From Pyropia yezoensis (lineage: Eukaryota > Rhodophyta > Bangiophyceae > Bangiales > Bangiaceae): a stretch of 64,000 bases of DNA. The translations under genes were made by a program, and so were the position numbers. The notes beneath the pieces were generated by a model. That model saw only the letters and a program-made list of their open reading frames with translations, searched no databases and was not told the origin of the DNA. Location: positions 4,834,882-4,898,881 of the forward strand of contig CM020618.1 in NCBI GenBank assembly GCA_009829735.1, in the 5' to 3' direction. Shown piece by piece: positions 10,594 through 22,574 of this stretch; positions within the stretch are counted from its first letter, which is position 1, and each line of letters begins with the position of its first letter.

Positions 10594-11084
10594 GGCGGCA
10601 GAGGGGGGGATGGCGGCGGCACGGGGAAGGGGTCTCCTGGCAGCGGCGGCATGGGGAAGGGGTCTCCTGCCAGCGGCGGGCGGAGGTGGTGAGGGGAGCG
10701 CGGTATGGGTCGGCCGGCCCGCCAGCGTCTAGGGAGGGGTGGTCTTGGGGAGGTGGGGGATAACAAGGGGCAGGGGGTCGGCGAGGGCAGCCGTCGGGTT
10801 GGCGCACCTGACCAACCTGCAGCACTGGGGAAGCTGTGCCAGTGGGGTGTGCAGCGTTGAGCGGGCAAGCCGGGACCATCGCGGCGAACTCCCGAAAGCT
10901 CCGGGAGGCGGACAAGACAAACGCGGGGGGGCAGACTGCGCGGTTGAGGCACGGGCGTCCTTTTGTCCCTCCCACGCCCCTTCGTTGCCCTGCCGCACTC
11001 TACCATCCCCGTGACGGTTACACGGGCAGGGGCTTCTCCCTCGTCGGAAATCCCCCAGCGCCGCACCATCGCCGACTCTGCTCC
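9118..11084. other. No gene recognised; homopolymer-rich spacer
   Basis: Very G/C-rich DNA between the unknown gene and the tyrosinase gene, with long G or C runs near 10006-10030, 10190-10205, 10270-10330 and 10561-10592. Long open frames exist on both strands but are Gly/Pro/Arg noise. The right end should contain the tyrosinase promoter; no TATA box is obvious. Confidence 0.45.
10561..10592 (+). repeat. Run of 32 consecutive G
   Basis: An uninterrupted poly-G tract, able to form G-quadruplexes and likely to be miscounted by sequencing. Confidence 0.9.
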
Positions 11085-12818
11085 ATGGCTTCTCGGGCAT
11101 GCGTCGGGCGCCGCATCGCCCGCCGCCTCACCGCCAGCCCGCGGCGGCGGGGCCTGGCACGTGCCGCGGGGTTCGCTGTCTTGGTCGTACTGGTGGGGGC
11201 TACCGCGTCCGCGGCTGGGGCGGGGGCGCAGCGCAGCTCCCGCAGCGGCACGCCCTCCCCCACCCCCATCCTCACACCCGCCCGCACCCGCACGCCCACC
11301 GCCTCCCCCACCCCCACGGTGACACCGACGCCCACGCCGTGGGTCATGGGCGGCGCCCTTGGGCGCTGCACGTCTGCAGACGTGCGGGTGCGTAAGGAGG
11401 TGCGGACGCTGACTCGTACCGAGCGCCGCCGCTTTGTCGCTGCAGTCGCTGCTCTTGTCAAGTCGGGCGTATTCTCCGAGTTTGTGCCCGTCCACTACCG
11501 GTGGGGTGCCCACGGGCGCGCGTCCTTTTTCCCGTGGCATCGGCTGTACCTGCTCGAGTTTGAGGACGCTCTCCGGTCGGTGGACCCGCTGGTGACCCTC
11601 CCTTTTTGTACGTTTGCCCTTTGGGACGGAGCCTCTTTGCGTCGGTGCGTGGGGCTGACAGCAGTGTGACTCCCCTGCCAGGTCTGCCCCGTATACTAGG
11701 GGCCGCCGCTTGAGTATCCATGGTCGACCTGCTAGGGCTATGGTGAGCACCCCCGGGCACGCGGCCCCTGCCTCCCAGAGGACCCACACTGACGGCCTTG
11801 ACATTGGCGTAAGCTGCAGGGGTTTCCCCCGTTTTCTCACGCTCCTATCATTCCCCATGCTCCCGCAATCCCCCAACCTCCGTCTCTCGACTGCACAGGG
11901 GACTGGTCCCAGGATGCGGCGCGCCCCGCCGACTCCATCGTTTGGGGCGATGACCTCCTCGGGGGCGCCACCCCCGGGGACTGCATCCCCAGCGGCCCCT
12001 TTGCCGGCATTGAGCGCCTCTTCCCCGTGCGGCGGTGCGTGTGGCGGGGCTTTACCGCCGCTGACGTCGGGAGGAACACCATGGGCGGCCAGACGTTTGA
12101 GGACGCGGCCACCATCCAAGCGGCCATCGCCGCACCCACCACCTACCACGGCTTTCGGCTGGCCATCGAGGTAGCGCACGGAAGCCCCCACTCGGCGATT
12201 GGGGCAGCAGAGATTGTCGGGCGGTCGTCCGACCCCGCCAGAACAGGGGAAATGCGCTTGCCCTCCCTAGCCCCCTCTGACCCCGCCTTTTACGTCCACC
12301 ACGCGTACGTTGACTCCCTGTGGGCGCGGCGGCAGGACGCCCCCGGGCGGAGTGCAACCGAGTATGGTGGCAGGCGTGCCTCCCGCCTCGACCGCCTGAT
12401 CCCCTTTGGCAACGCAATCGTTGCCGACACATTTTCCCTCCCTTGCGTGCGGTACCAAGACCCCCTGCCAGCCGCAGAGGCGGGGGTGGAACCGCCGGCG
12501 GTTCCCCGCGGTGCCCGGACGCCGGTGCCCACCCCGTCACCTGCGGCAGCGGAGCGGGAGGAGGCCCGGGCGGCGGTGGCGGCGGAGCGGGCGCCCCGCG
12601 CGGCGGTGCAGGCCGACTTTGCCCGCGCCGTCGGGCAGAGCGTGGCAGAAGTGGTGGCGGGGGAGGAGCTGCTGGAGGAGGCTGCCACCGAGGCGCTGCT
12701 GGATGGCACCCTGGCGGTACGGGTGCTGTTGAGAGAGGGAGGGGGGCGGGGGGGAGGACGTTGGGGGGCGGGCATCCGCCTTGTTCCCCGCCACAACGGC
12801 ACGGCCGCCGTTTTGTAG
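11085..12818 (+). CDS. Tyrosinase, secreted or membrane-anchored
   Basis: Two exons (11085-11607 and 11899-12818) joined in phase 1: donor GTACGT at 11608, acceptor CTGCACAG ending at 11898. They encode 480 residues. The Trp codon of LPFWDWS (172-178) is split by the intron. A hydrophobic segment (about 28-44) after a basic start looks like a signal peptide or anchor, followed by a Pro/Thr-rich stalk (56-86). The CuA site is seen as H137, H143 and the PWHRLYL His152. The CuB site is the HGSPH pair (H268, H272) and DPAFYVHH (H308/H309). All six copper ligands of a type-3 dicopper tyrosinase are present, so o-hydroxylation of phenols and oxidation to quinones is expected. After the catalytic core comes an Ala/Glu-rich tail of about 130 residues of unknown role. 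Confidence 0.92.
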
Positions 12819-13698
12819 AGGGGGGTGAAGGTGCAGCGTCGGCGGCAGTAGAGCCACCGGGACGGGCGCCCAACCTTTTTGAGGAGGAGAGTCGGAGGGA
12901 GAGGCGGGGGCGAGAGGTATGAGGAGGCAGGAAGTGGGTTAGGGTACTTGTTTGGTGACAGGTGGGCACACGGACATGCTCAACAGGCGTCGGGGGGAGG
13001 GCGGGTGGACAGCCCCGCCAGGAACGACTCCTTGACAGGGGCGGCAAAACCGAGTCGGGGTGGGGTGCCATCGAAACAAGCCAATTGTTGGTGGACACCC
13101 CCCAGGTGGTGGGGGAGCAGGGGTCCTGTCGGAAGGGGGGGGGGAAGCTCCTACGGGCGCGGCTGGGCCAAGGCACGCCGGGTGTCCGCGGGCGGGGGGA
13201 TCCCCACGTGGAGTGTCCACGGGGAGGAGTGGCGTGTCCCCACTCTCCTCCAGGCAGACGACACTCGACATGTCCTCCCGTGGTGCGGGAGGGGGCAGGG
13301 ATGGGTGGGGGGGCGGGGAGAGCCGACGCTTAGCTCAACGGCGGCCGACGGCAAATCCCGTTGCCCGTTGCCACCGTCACCTCTCCCCTCCCGCGCGCTG
13401 CGGAGCCTCTCGTCCGGACCCTCTCCCTCCCTCTTCCCTCCCTCTTCCCTCCCCCTCATCTCGAGACTGGCGCCCTCCAACTTGTTTGGAGACTAGTGCC
13501 CTCCCACATTCTGCTCTGCCGGTCTCCCTCGTCTCGCGACTGTTTGTGGTGCGCACGTGTCGAGGCAGACGGCGGCACGCAAAGACATCTTGGAGCCGCG
13601 CGCGGTGCGACCACTACGCGTAATCAGAGGGAAAGGAAAAGAGGCGAAGGAGGGGCTGGCAGCTGAGGGCGCTCCAAGGAAAGGGAGGAGGGACGGCG
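12819..13698. other. No gene recognised
   Basis: The 3' flank of the tyrosinase gene, then G-rich and C/T-rich DNA, including short CCCTCTTCCCTC-type repeats near 13425-13455. No supportable coding frame. Confidence 0.4.
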
Positions 13699-14290
13699 TA
13701 GCTAGTCTGGGCCAAATGTCGACCAGTCCCGGAAATGTCGACCTCGCCTCACGGCCCCAGGAAGGCAGGTTTATGACGGACGCATTTTCCTTCGCTACTT
13801 CCAACGCCAGAGCAAGAGAAGTACGCATGACCTGGACATAAAAACCACTACGAGAGGATGGAGGTAGATGTTGTCCATTTTTTGGCCTAGCATCAACATC
13901 TAGGCCTGGAATCCCTCTGCGTTGTGCTTTTTTCTCTACTGCAGAGAGTGCATTTTCTCTGCTATGACCAGCACCCAGGCGGCCCCATGTTCGTCGTCGG
14001 CCAAAACTCAGCATGATTGATTTGCTCACGGTGCACCGCTGGGCCGGACTGATCGCGGACCAGGTGTTTCCATTGGCTCCATGAGCTGGTCGACATTACC
14101 AGCACTTTCCTGACAGTCACCTTGGCTTCTGTCGCTCGTAGCTCCGCGAGAACAGACGTGCTCAGAAAAAAAAAAACATCCTCTTACTCCCTTCGGCCTC
14201 CTCTACAAGCACGTATGTCGTGCATGTCTTGAAGTACACGAGCACCTTGAATGTCATCGAGAATGGTCGACATTTGGCCCAGACTAGCTA
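13699..14290. repeat. Inverted-repeat pair 1 (27-bp arms, perfect)
   Basis: Arms at 13699-13725 and 14264-14290 are exact reverse complements, beginning TAGCTAGTCTGGGCC at the outer edge. The roughly 540 bp between them has lower GC than the surroundings and no gene. TA at both outer edges could be a target duplication of a small terminal-inverted-repeat element, but this is unproven. Confidence 0.6.
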
Positions 14291-14373
14291 GGGCCTGGTC
14301 GTCGTCAACCCCAGGCGCGTGGGAGGGGGGCACAAAAAGATGTGTGACAGTCCAGCGCAGGCCCCTAATGGCC

Positions 14374-15024
14374 GCGCAGCACTGCTTATCGCCTGTCAAA
14401 ATTTTATTGCTTTTTTGGGAAGTTCTCGAGCAAAAACCTGCATATAACCTGCTTCGACCCCCCCTCAAGGCATCATAGACACAGCTTTTACCCCCGTTTC
14501 TGGCTTTCTGCCCATAACAGCTCGGGCGATTGGTGGTCGCCACCTCCCTTGGTATGACCGGAAGCGCTCGGGGCAGGAGAGCACTCTCGTGAAGCGCAAA
14601 GAAGCGACCGACCATCGCTACGGTTGGGAGAAATGTTTGAACAAATGCGTTTAAAAACCGCGCAATCTCTCGCACTGGTTAATCAAAAACCTGCGCGACG
14701 ACAGCTTTCGAGGGTCTGCATGGAAAAAAATCTCTCCGCCTTGCTGGACATCTACAACGTGAATTCTGACCAATGGAACGCTCCGTCTAGCAATCAGCAG
14801 CGCCACCGCTGTTGTCATTGGTTTACAGAACACCGACAGCGGCCCTCGTGTCGGTCATCCTGGGGGAGATTCTCTGGCCTCAGCCTATCCCCTCGATCAA
14901 AAAAGCACAGTTCTTCTCGAGCCGTTCATTTTCGTGCTCGAGCAGAGCAAGAATTTGCACAACGAAGCAAGAGATCTGGCCAAAATCGGGCTTGTATCTT
15001 GACAGGGGATAAGCACTGCTGCGC
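14374..15024. repeat. Inverted-repeat pair 2 (26-bp arms, two mismatches)
   Basis: Arms at 14374-14399 and 14999-15024 are reverse complements except at two positions. The outer edge reads GCGCAGCA. No coding frame in between. Follows directly on pair 1. Confidence 0.6.
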
Positions 15025-15233
15025 CGTGTGGTATGGCGCCGCCTTCGTTGCCTTGCTCTTGTTGACGTTCTTTTTTCAAGGTCGCTTGTGTCGGGCGAGT
15101 GGTTCCCATCACGGGGAGGAGCGCGTGCGTCGAGCAGTAGCCACCTACCAGGCCACCACGGTTGAATTGCGGGTGGATGCACCATCATCGCCCGCCACCG
15201 CAACGACGTCATGCGTGCCGCCCCCCACGACCA

Positions 15234-16145
15234 GCGCAGTGGGGCCAAGACCCGGTACCTCATTTTCGGCGAATCGGGCCCGAATCGGACGTGTCCGCCG
15301 TTGCACGTGTGCCCTGGAGACCCCGTGACGGCCGATTTCCACGTGCAATACGCGGCAATACGATGCTACGAGCAGGGAATAGAACAGTTTTTTTCCCCTT
15401 CTCGACGACCATCATGAGCACGACGTGGCCTACCTTCTCATATAACGCACGGCAATTTCTGTTCTGTTCCGGCTGAGAACGCTGTTTTTGAACACGATGT
15501 TGCACGACCCGTTTACACGTTCCGTGGCGACTCGTGGGCCGCCCTGCATTTTGGCGTGTATTGCACCCCACGCCCGGTCCTGAGATGTGCGACACATTTC
15601 ACGCCCCGTGTCCAGATCCTTGAAAGCAACGTGCAATCCCATGTTTTAATGTATGGCATGACCGTGTTATGGCGCAGTGCAACACGTATCGCGCAAAGGG
15701 CGACTAGTGGACATGGTGATTTTCTGGCGCCAACACTCGTACGTCGCCACAGAGGTCCCAGACAGGTGGCAGGCACCCACGAGGGAAAGCTCCACCTGCC
15801 ACGGTCCACGCTGACGTCTCCATCCCGCCGGCGACGCGCTCACAACGGTCTCACAGCTTCGAAACCTGGCCCTGTGCTCGTTGTTTTGCAGTAAATGTGT
15901 CAATTCTCGCAAGAAAGTGGAGGTGAGCTGCACGTCCACTGCGCTGCAGTGCACGTTTCACAACATTTCTTGTACAAGGGCGTGCACAGTTGTTGGAATT
16001 CCGGGGCGTGCAGGTCGGCGAAACGTGCAGCCCACTCCAGATGTACTGCGGGGTGGCCGGGGCCCCGCCGGGCTGCAGACATGGATTTGCACGTGCGACA
16101 GAGCGCATCACCGAATTAAGGTACCGGGTCTTAGCCCCACTGCGC
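15234..16145. repeat. Inverted-repeat pair 3 (27-bp arms, one mismatch)
   Basis: Arms at 15234-15260 and 16119-16145 are reverse complements with one mismatch. The outer edge reads GCGCAGTGGGG, sharing GCGCAG with pair 2. A Cys-containing open stretch lies inside (about 15470-16100), but I cannot link it to a family. Confidence 0.6.
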
Positions 16146-19100
16146 AGCGACGGTGTACGCCGGCGTCGCTCCCCCTACAGCGGTGGTGCCTGGGGGGGCG
16201 ACAGCGCCACCTCCTACTAGCACCCCCGCTGCCGCTCCACCACCGGAATGCACACGGACCGCCAGCAACGCGCGCAGGCGACGTAGGGCCGCAGGCACGC
16301 CCGCCAGCTGCGCCGGCGTCGACGACAGCGACGGCGACGGCTCTGGTGTCTGCCGACAGACGCCGGCGGCCTTGCGCCTCCCCGCCTTCCACATCCCCTC
16401 CGCCCATCTCGGGGTCAGTAATCTTCAGCAGATGATCCGGCGAACTGGTGATTCCGGTTTACAGAATCATCTGCCGGCACATGTCTCTGGCGGCGCAGCG
16501 CCCCCGCCCGTGACACCCATTCAGCGGCGGCAGTAGCGACAGCGGTGGTAGCGACGATGGAGGTGGTGGTGGGGGGGTCAGGCTCCCTGTAGAGGAGGTG
16601 AGGGAAGCTGCGCGGGTCCGAGGGGGAGGCCGCCGTCCACTTCCTCCTCTTGCTCAGTCGCCACCCTTTCTGTGATACTTGTACAGGAGCTTCGTCAAAC
16701 CCTTGAAAGTCAAACCATTTACGAGCAGTGGCGACGAATGAGTTAAACTACCGACAGGATTGACACATTAGTTTTTATTGCTGGCTCTTATTTTATCTAT
16801 TTAAGCTCCAGTCACTCTCCGGTCGACAAGGTCCCACCTTTTCGCGTTTGTAACATGTGGAAAAGAGACAAACTGTCGTGACATACTTAGGAAACCGCAT
16901 GGCTTGCAAGCTCCAGAGGCGTGCCTCCATGCGCGACCATGGGGCGCCTACTGCGCGACTATGGGACGTCTACTGGGCATATGGATAGCTCCACATAGCG
17001 CACGACCGAGGTTGCTCGACGAAGCCGAGGGTGCTCGCCAAGCCGTAACGAGCCACCCGGCGCTTACGACAAGGGTTAAAAAGGCCACGGCTGCCGCTGA
17101 GGGCAACTGGGCGCGGGCCGCGCATGTGCTGGGACGCCGCCGACGGTGGCGGCAGCAACAGGCGCAGGGGTGCCCGCCCCGCGCCCTTCCCCACTCTTAC
17201 AGATGGCCGCACGGGTGGAGGCGGAGGCGGCGGTGGTGGTGAGGGTTGTGAGGGTCATGGGGGCACCGTGTCGGGGCGGAAGCGCGCGACAATGACCGCT
17301 TGCACCGAGAGTGAGCTTGCCAATGGCAGCTGGCGGCTGAGGAAAGCGGAGGAAGAAGGAGATCTGAGGGGGGGCGAAGGGGGGCAGTTGGAGGGCGGGG
17401 GGGAAGCAGAGGGGGGGGTCACGGCGCCCACACAACTGCCGCCTCCACTTTCTCTGTCGCTGAAGCTGCCGTCGTTGACGCCGCCGCCGCCTCCGTCGCG
17501 AGGCAGTGATTCAAAAAGATAGGAGCGGACCCCCCTCCGCCGCCAATGCGGCGACCACTATCGTCACCGCCTCGGTACATCGGGGGGGAGCCCGGGTGGA
17601 CGTGTTGCGCAATCGAGGTCACAAAATAGGGCCAATTCCAGGGTGTGGTTCCATTGAAAACCCGCGATGGTGATCCCACAGGTTGTCGTCGTGCACCCAG
17701 CGTGCTTTGTGCGCGTGCTGGACGGCAGAGCGGTATGTATGTACCAGAGTGACGACCTCATACCAGAGTGACGACCTCACCACGAGTTACAACAGAGTAA
17801 TACACCTGCCAGCTCACGAGGACAACTCTCACAGACCACTCTCGACACCTCTCAGAAACACCTTGCAGTGGTGCTTAAAGCGTCCGAGTGTGCAAGAGAG
17901 GTCGGACCGCTTTTGCGCACCGAGATACGCGCGACTGTGAGGGCATCCCAGCGACCAGCTGGCTGCAGCTGGTCTGGTGATGGTACCACGTCGAGAGCGA
18001 CCCGCGTTGCCACAAAGAAAGGACATTTACCAAGGGTGGCAGAAGCCACAGCAGGTCGCCATAAATAACAAGTGGGGCAACTGGCGCCAAGTTCGTGACT
18101 ATGCCGTGGTGGGGTTCAGCGACCAAAGACCCATGAGGCGCATACATACTGCACAACTGGCAGCCGCCGCCGCAGCGACAGACAGCTCCTGCCGGGAGGG
18201 GCCCGACAGCCGCCGCAGCGGAACTCACGGTTGCACCGCCGAGGACGCCACCCAGCCCCGCTACCGCATCAGAGGGGTGATGGGGGGACGGCAAGGCAAA
18301 TGGGGGGGGTGGAAGAACAACATAGGCCGGGCCCGTAGTGTTTGGTCTGGTGGGCGCTATCACGGCGGCGGCGACTGCACGACGGGCAGTTGCGGGAGCC
18401 CTGGGCACACGAAGTCGGACGTGCCTCACATGCTACTGCGTCCAAACGCATGCTTCCACCGGCTCGAATCCATAACATGCACTCACGAGAGTGGTGATGG
18501 TGACGTTCCGTACAGAACACGGACCTCGCCTTGCAGCGGAGAAAGGGGTCGTCCCCAGGGCCATCGACTGCTGGGACGTCCGCGACTGTCGACACGACGG
18601 TGGGGTTAAAATGGAGAAGGTCCGACCCGCCACGGCGGCGGTGTGAGTCACCACGCCGCTCGGCGCGGGCCGTTTGTGGAAGCTTCTGACCTCACCGAGG
18701 ACACGTGCTCTGAGCTGTGCGAGGCCGCAACGGCGGCTGTTCGTACCGTTGTCACCTGCCTCCAGAGGAGCCTCTGGTGCCTCTCGGCGCCGCCACGGAG
18801 CTGACAGTCTGGAGGTGGACATCGATCGCATTTGACAGCGGCGTGCCCTGGAAGAGTGTGGACCAGTGTTTTCAATCCTAAGACCAATACCCTTGCCAGC
18901 GGCCGCACGATGGCGGCGCGGGGAGGCAGCATAGAAAACGGCGGTGACAGTTGCACCCGCCAGGACTGAAGGCGTTGGCCGCGTGTCCTTGCGCCCCGCT
19001 GTACACGGGGCCACGGCGGCGAGGCAACAATGAATATCTCTCTTGTGCGATTCATGTCGTGGTGGCGGATTGCAGCTCACATTGCACAACCTCCACTCAA

Positions 19101-19970
19101 GCCAACGCAATGGAGGCGGTGGAATCCAAATCTCCGACTTCCACCACGCCGACAAGTTCTCCACGTGAGCGTCGACGCGACGGCGCGGGGGCCATCTTTT
19201 GATTTTCAGTGCCGTGTGACGTGGCGGCCCTTGCCCGAACTGGCGCACGCCTGGAGGGGAGGGGCGGCACGCGCCCTCCCCCACTTTCTCACCCCCCCCA
19301 ACCGGCCCTAGCCAAGCTAGAGGGCTGACCACGGCGCCGTCGGCCTGCTGCCGGAGACCCGTCCCGCTCCTGCCGCCGTGCAACGTGTCGATGCTTCCAC
19401 GAGGGCCCAGAGGGGTTGGCCGCCCCGCCCCCCCAGCCCGTCGGCCAGCGCTGCGCAGCGTGCGCCAGGCCGGGCGCCACGGCTCGCTTGTGGGGCCCGT
19501 TGGCGTGGGCGACCGCGCGACATGCAATGCGGAGGGCCGCGTGCTGAATCACCCTGCAACAGCCGTCGTGGCCGACACGCTGCGGCGTAGTGAGCACAGC
19601 CAGCGACGGCGGGGGGGGGGGGGCGGACGGGGAGGGTGCAGGACGTGACCCCAGTCACAGCCGTGCAGGCACCCTCGTACGGTGAGGACGTGCAACGGTG
19701 TCTTCCCCGGTCCGACTGGGAGCGTCGTACCACCCTGCTACCACCACACCACCTGGCTGTCGTTCGTCGTGTGCACGGCTTGCTGCGCTCACTGGCGCCT
19801 CGACTGTGCTGGAGCTGCAGCGCTCATCTTCAATCTTCAACTTGCGGCGCTCCCTTTCCTGGTGTTCTCGCGCTCAGCCGCCACCCCTCCCCCACCCCCT
19901 GGGCACCCGCACTGTCCACACCTCTCCCCATCCTGCCCGTTGGGCCCACCGGACACGGTACGCTTGCGAT
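16146..19970. other. No gene recognised
   Basis: Mixed-GC DNA. A minus-strand open frame (18433-19527) is long, but its composition (Arg, Pro, Thr and scattered Cys with no motif) looks like chance in GC-rich DNA. A 19-bp sequence is duplicated in tandem at 17742-17760 and 17761-17779. An AT-rich patch lies at 16740-16870. Confidence 0.35.
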
Positions 19971-20458
19971 TCTGCGGCGCTTTCCGTGGAACGGCCCGCG
20001 CTGAGGCTGGGTTGGTGGTCTGGCCGTGCCTGGACGGTCCCGTCCGCCCAGGCGGTGGGCAGCGGTACCTGCCAGTCGGTTGTGGCTTGGCACTGGCGCG
20101 ACGTCGGCAGCTCATCCGTGTCGTGCGCGGCAACGACGCGCCGCGCGCAGCGGGGTCTGGGGGTCGCGCTCGGCGAGCCCTACTGACGAGTAGTGCGTCT
20201 CGGTTGTCGTCATCCCCTCGGTTTGTGTTCGCGTCTGTATCTCGCTGGCCGGTGGCATTTGATACCCTGGTTGGCGTCGTGTTACGCTCGGACTGCCGCG
20301 TCTTTGCTGTGTACCAATCGTATTGTCCACCCCATTGTGCAACTGCTGTGCGTGGCTGCGGTGCTGTTGCTCTGGGGTCTTGCCCGCTCTCCCACTGTCG
20401 GTGTGACGGCGTGCTTCACACCCTGCTTCTGACTGATCAGTCGACGAGCTCGGCGACC

Positions 20459-22574
20459 ATGGCGTCGGTATCATTATCGCGCGCTGCCATGCGGCAAGGT
20501 CGAGAACTGGCCGCTAATGCTGCCTCGGCGGCGGTGGGCCCCACCCTGCAGCAGCGCGGTGTTAACCGGGTCACTGCCACATGGGCGTCAGCGGGAACCC
20601 ACTCTGGGGCTTTGCGGCGCGTGCCAGCGGCGCCAACTTCGTCATCTGCCGACTCACCCTTATCCTTTGCTGCTGCCGCTGCACCTCGAGTCATCCCATG
20701 GCCCGCCAGTCCGGGGATGGATGTGATCAAGATGGCGTGCGAGGCCCGCGCTGCGGGGCACGCTGCCGCGGCTGCACCGGCGGCATCTGCGCCCGGCCTT
20801 GCGTCGCGTCCACCATTAGCGCCCGGGGCCTCCTCGCCTGCGCAATGGTCTCGCGCGCGCTCGCAGTTGGCGGCGGCATCTCTTGGTCACGGCAACGACG
20901 TGAGGGTGCCGTCTGCCGCGGCTGCGTCGGCGTCTCAGTCAGTGGCAGCGGTGGCTGTCCCCAGGTCGCACCGGTCTGGGGGCGTCGTGTCCATCAGGGC
21001 GCCGACGGCCCCGCCGACAGTCGACGAGCGGGCGGACTCGCACACGCCGCTGGCCAGCAGGAGCTACTCTGCGCGGGCGGAAGTGGTGTTCCAGTCAGTG
21101 TGGTCGCGCATGGAAGCCGAGGGATGCGTCATGTCCTTCCCGACTGAGGTTGTTTGGCTCAATGGCGCCCCAGGATCAGGCAAGGTACGTTGTTGCGGAT
21201 GTTTGGGTGCGTTATTGTGTTGGGTGGTGGTGTCTACGGTTGTTGTGTTTTGGCGGTCCTTGTCAATAAGTGTGGACGCGCCCGACTAGGACCTGACGGT
21301 TACTGACTGACTTGATGTCGGTGCTGTCTGTCTCTTTTCTGACTGCCACATTCTCCTGGCCTTCGCGTGTGTTCCTGCACGGGCAGGGCACGAATACCGA
21401 GTTCATCCTGAGGGCTCGCGGCATCAAAGCCGCTCCCATTGTCATGTCGGACCTGTTGCGGAAGGAAGCCGAAGGAAGTGCCGCGTCGGGTCTCGCTAGC
21501 GCCATGAGCAGCGGAGACATGATTGCCGACGATGTGGCGGTGGAAAAGCTATTTCGCGCGCTTCTGGCACCGTCGGCAGCAGCGGGTGTGCTCGTGGACG
21601 GCTTCCCGCGTACGCCGCTGCAAGTCGAGTGCCTGACGCTGCTTGCAGACAAGATGCGGGAGCTCCACGCCGAGCACTATTGCTCATCCTCCCCCAACAC
21701 GGTGGCGCCTGACTTTTCGGAAGCGGTAGCTGTATCTACAGCCGCTCACCGGGCGGGGACGTCCCCTCCGCGCGTCCTCTTTCCGCCTCCCCGCTTTCTT
21801 GTGGCCATTCTGTATGTGTCGGAAGCCGAGTCCATTTCCCGCCAGTTGAACCGCGGTCGCGAGGCGGCGGCTCACAACGCGAAGGTCCGCGACACCGGTG
21901 TCGGCGAGTTGGTGGAGGAGCGGCCCACCGACGCGGACGCGGAGCTCGTGTCTCGCCGATACGGCATCTTTGTGCGGCACCGCAACACCCTGCTCGGTCT
22001 TGCGGACCGGTTCCCCTGCACGATCATAGACGCCAGTGACAGCGTGGCGGATGTACAGCGGCGTCTGGTCCTCGAGTTTGCGACGCAGGAGCTGTCGGCT
22101 CGCACCTACACCGCTGTCGCATCCATCCCCCGCGCCACCCGGGTGAGGGAACGTGCGCGGCCTGAACTAGTTGCCCGTCTGGACGAGTGGGAACGTACCC
22201 AGCGGCCGCTCTTTGCCTCGGCCGTGCGGATGATTAGCGAGCAGTTTATCCCGGCTTGTCGGCGCGCCGCTTTTGCAGGAGTTGCGGTGGTCAAGGTGAG
22301 CCCTACGTCCGAAGGGTGGAAGGAGCTCCAACAGCCACTGTGTGTGGACCTGGTGGTGGATATCCTGAGCGAGCGCGGCTACTCGGTGCGGCACGATGTG
22401 GTGAGCCAGCAGGTGCCGACGCGTGTGGACCTGGAGACAGGACTGATTGAGTGCACGACGATGGACACCCACCGGTTCGTGGTGCAGTTCCCGTGCGCGC
22501 AGCTTAACCGCTCTGAGTCCCTCAAAGCGCTGCTGGGGCGTGAGGAGGAGGTGGACCGGGACTATGACCTCTGA
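20459..22574 (+). CDS. Adenylate-kinase-like nucleoside monophosphate kinase with long N- and C-terminal extensions
   Basis: Exons 20459-21184 and 21387-22574 join in phase 0 (donor GTACGT at 21185, acceptor GGGCAG ending at 21386) and encode 637 residues. The intron falls inside the P-loop: exon 1 ends GAPGSGK (236-242) and exon 2 opens GTNTEF, rebuilding the NMP-kinase GxPGSGKGT motif. Exon 2 has the family VDGFPRT block, a YVSEAESISRQLNRG segment and a SRRYGIFVRHR helix as in short-LID adenylate kinases. Predicted reaction: phosphoryl transfer from ATP to a nucleoside monophosphate, probably AMP. Residues 1-230 are rich in Ala, Ser and Arg with few acids, suggesting an organelle transit peptide or disordered leader. 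About 150 residues after the kinase core match nothing I know. The frame is open upstream of 20459; I chose the ATG where leader-like sequence begins. Confidence 0.78.

Noticed and set aside
15470-16100. Cys-containing plus-strand stretch resembling a secreted protein
   Set aside because: No family match, no start or splice model that holds, and it lies between inverted-repeat arms.
18433-19527. 364-codon minus-strand open frame
   Set aside because: No motif, chance-like composition, and equally open frames overlap it; common in GC-rich DNA.
19682-20458. N-terminal extension of the adenylate-kinase-like protein
   Set aside because: Cys/Pro-rich and motif-free; in the duplicate copy the same stretch is not open in the same frame.
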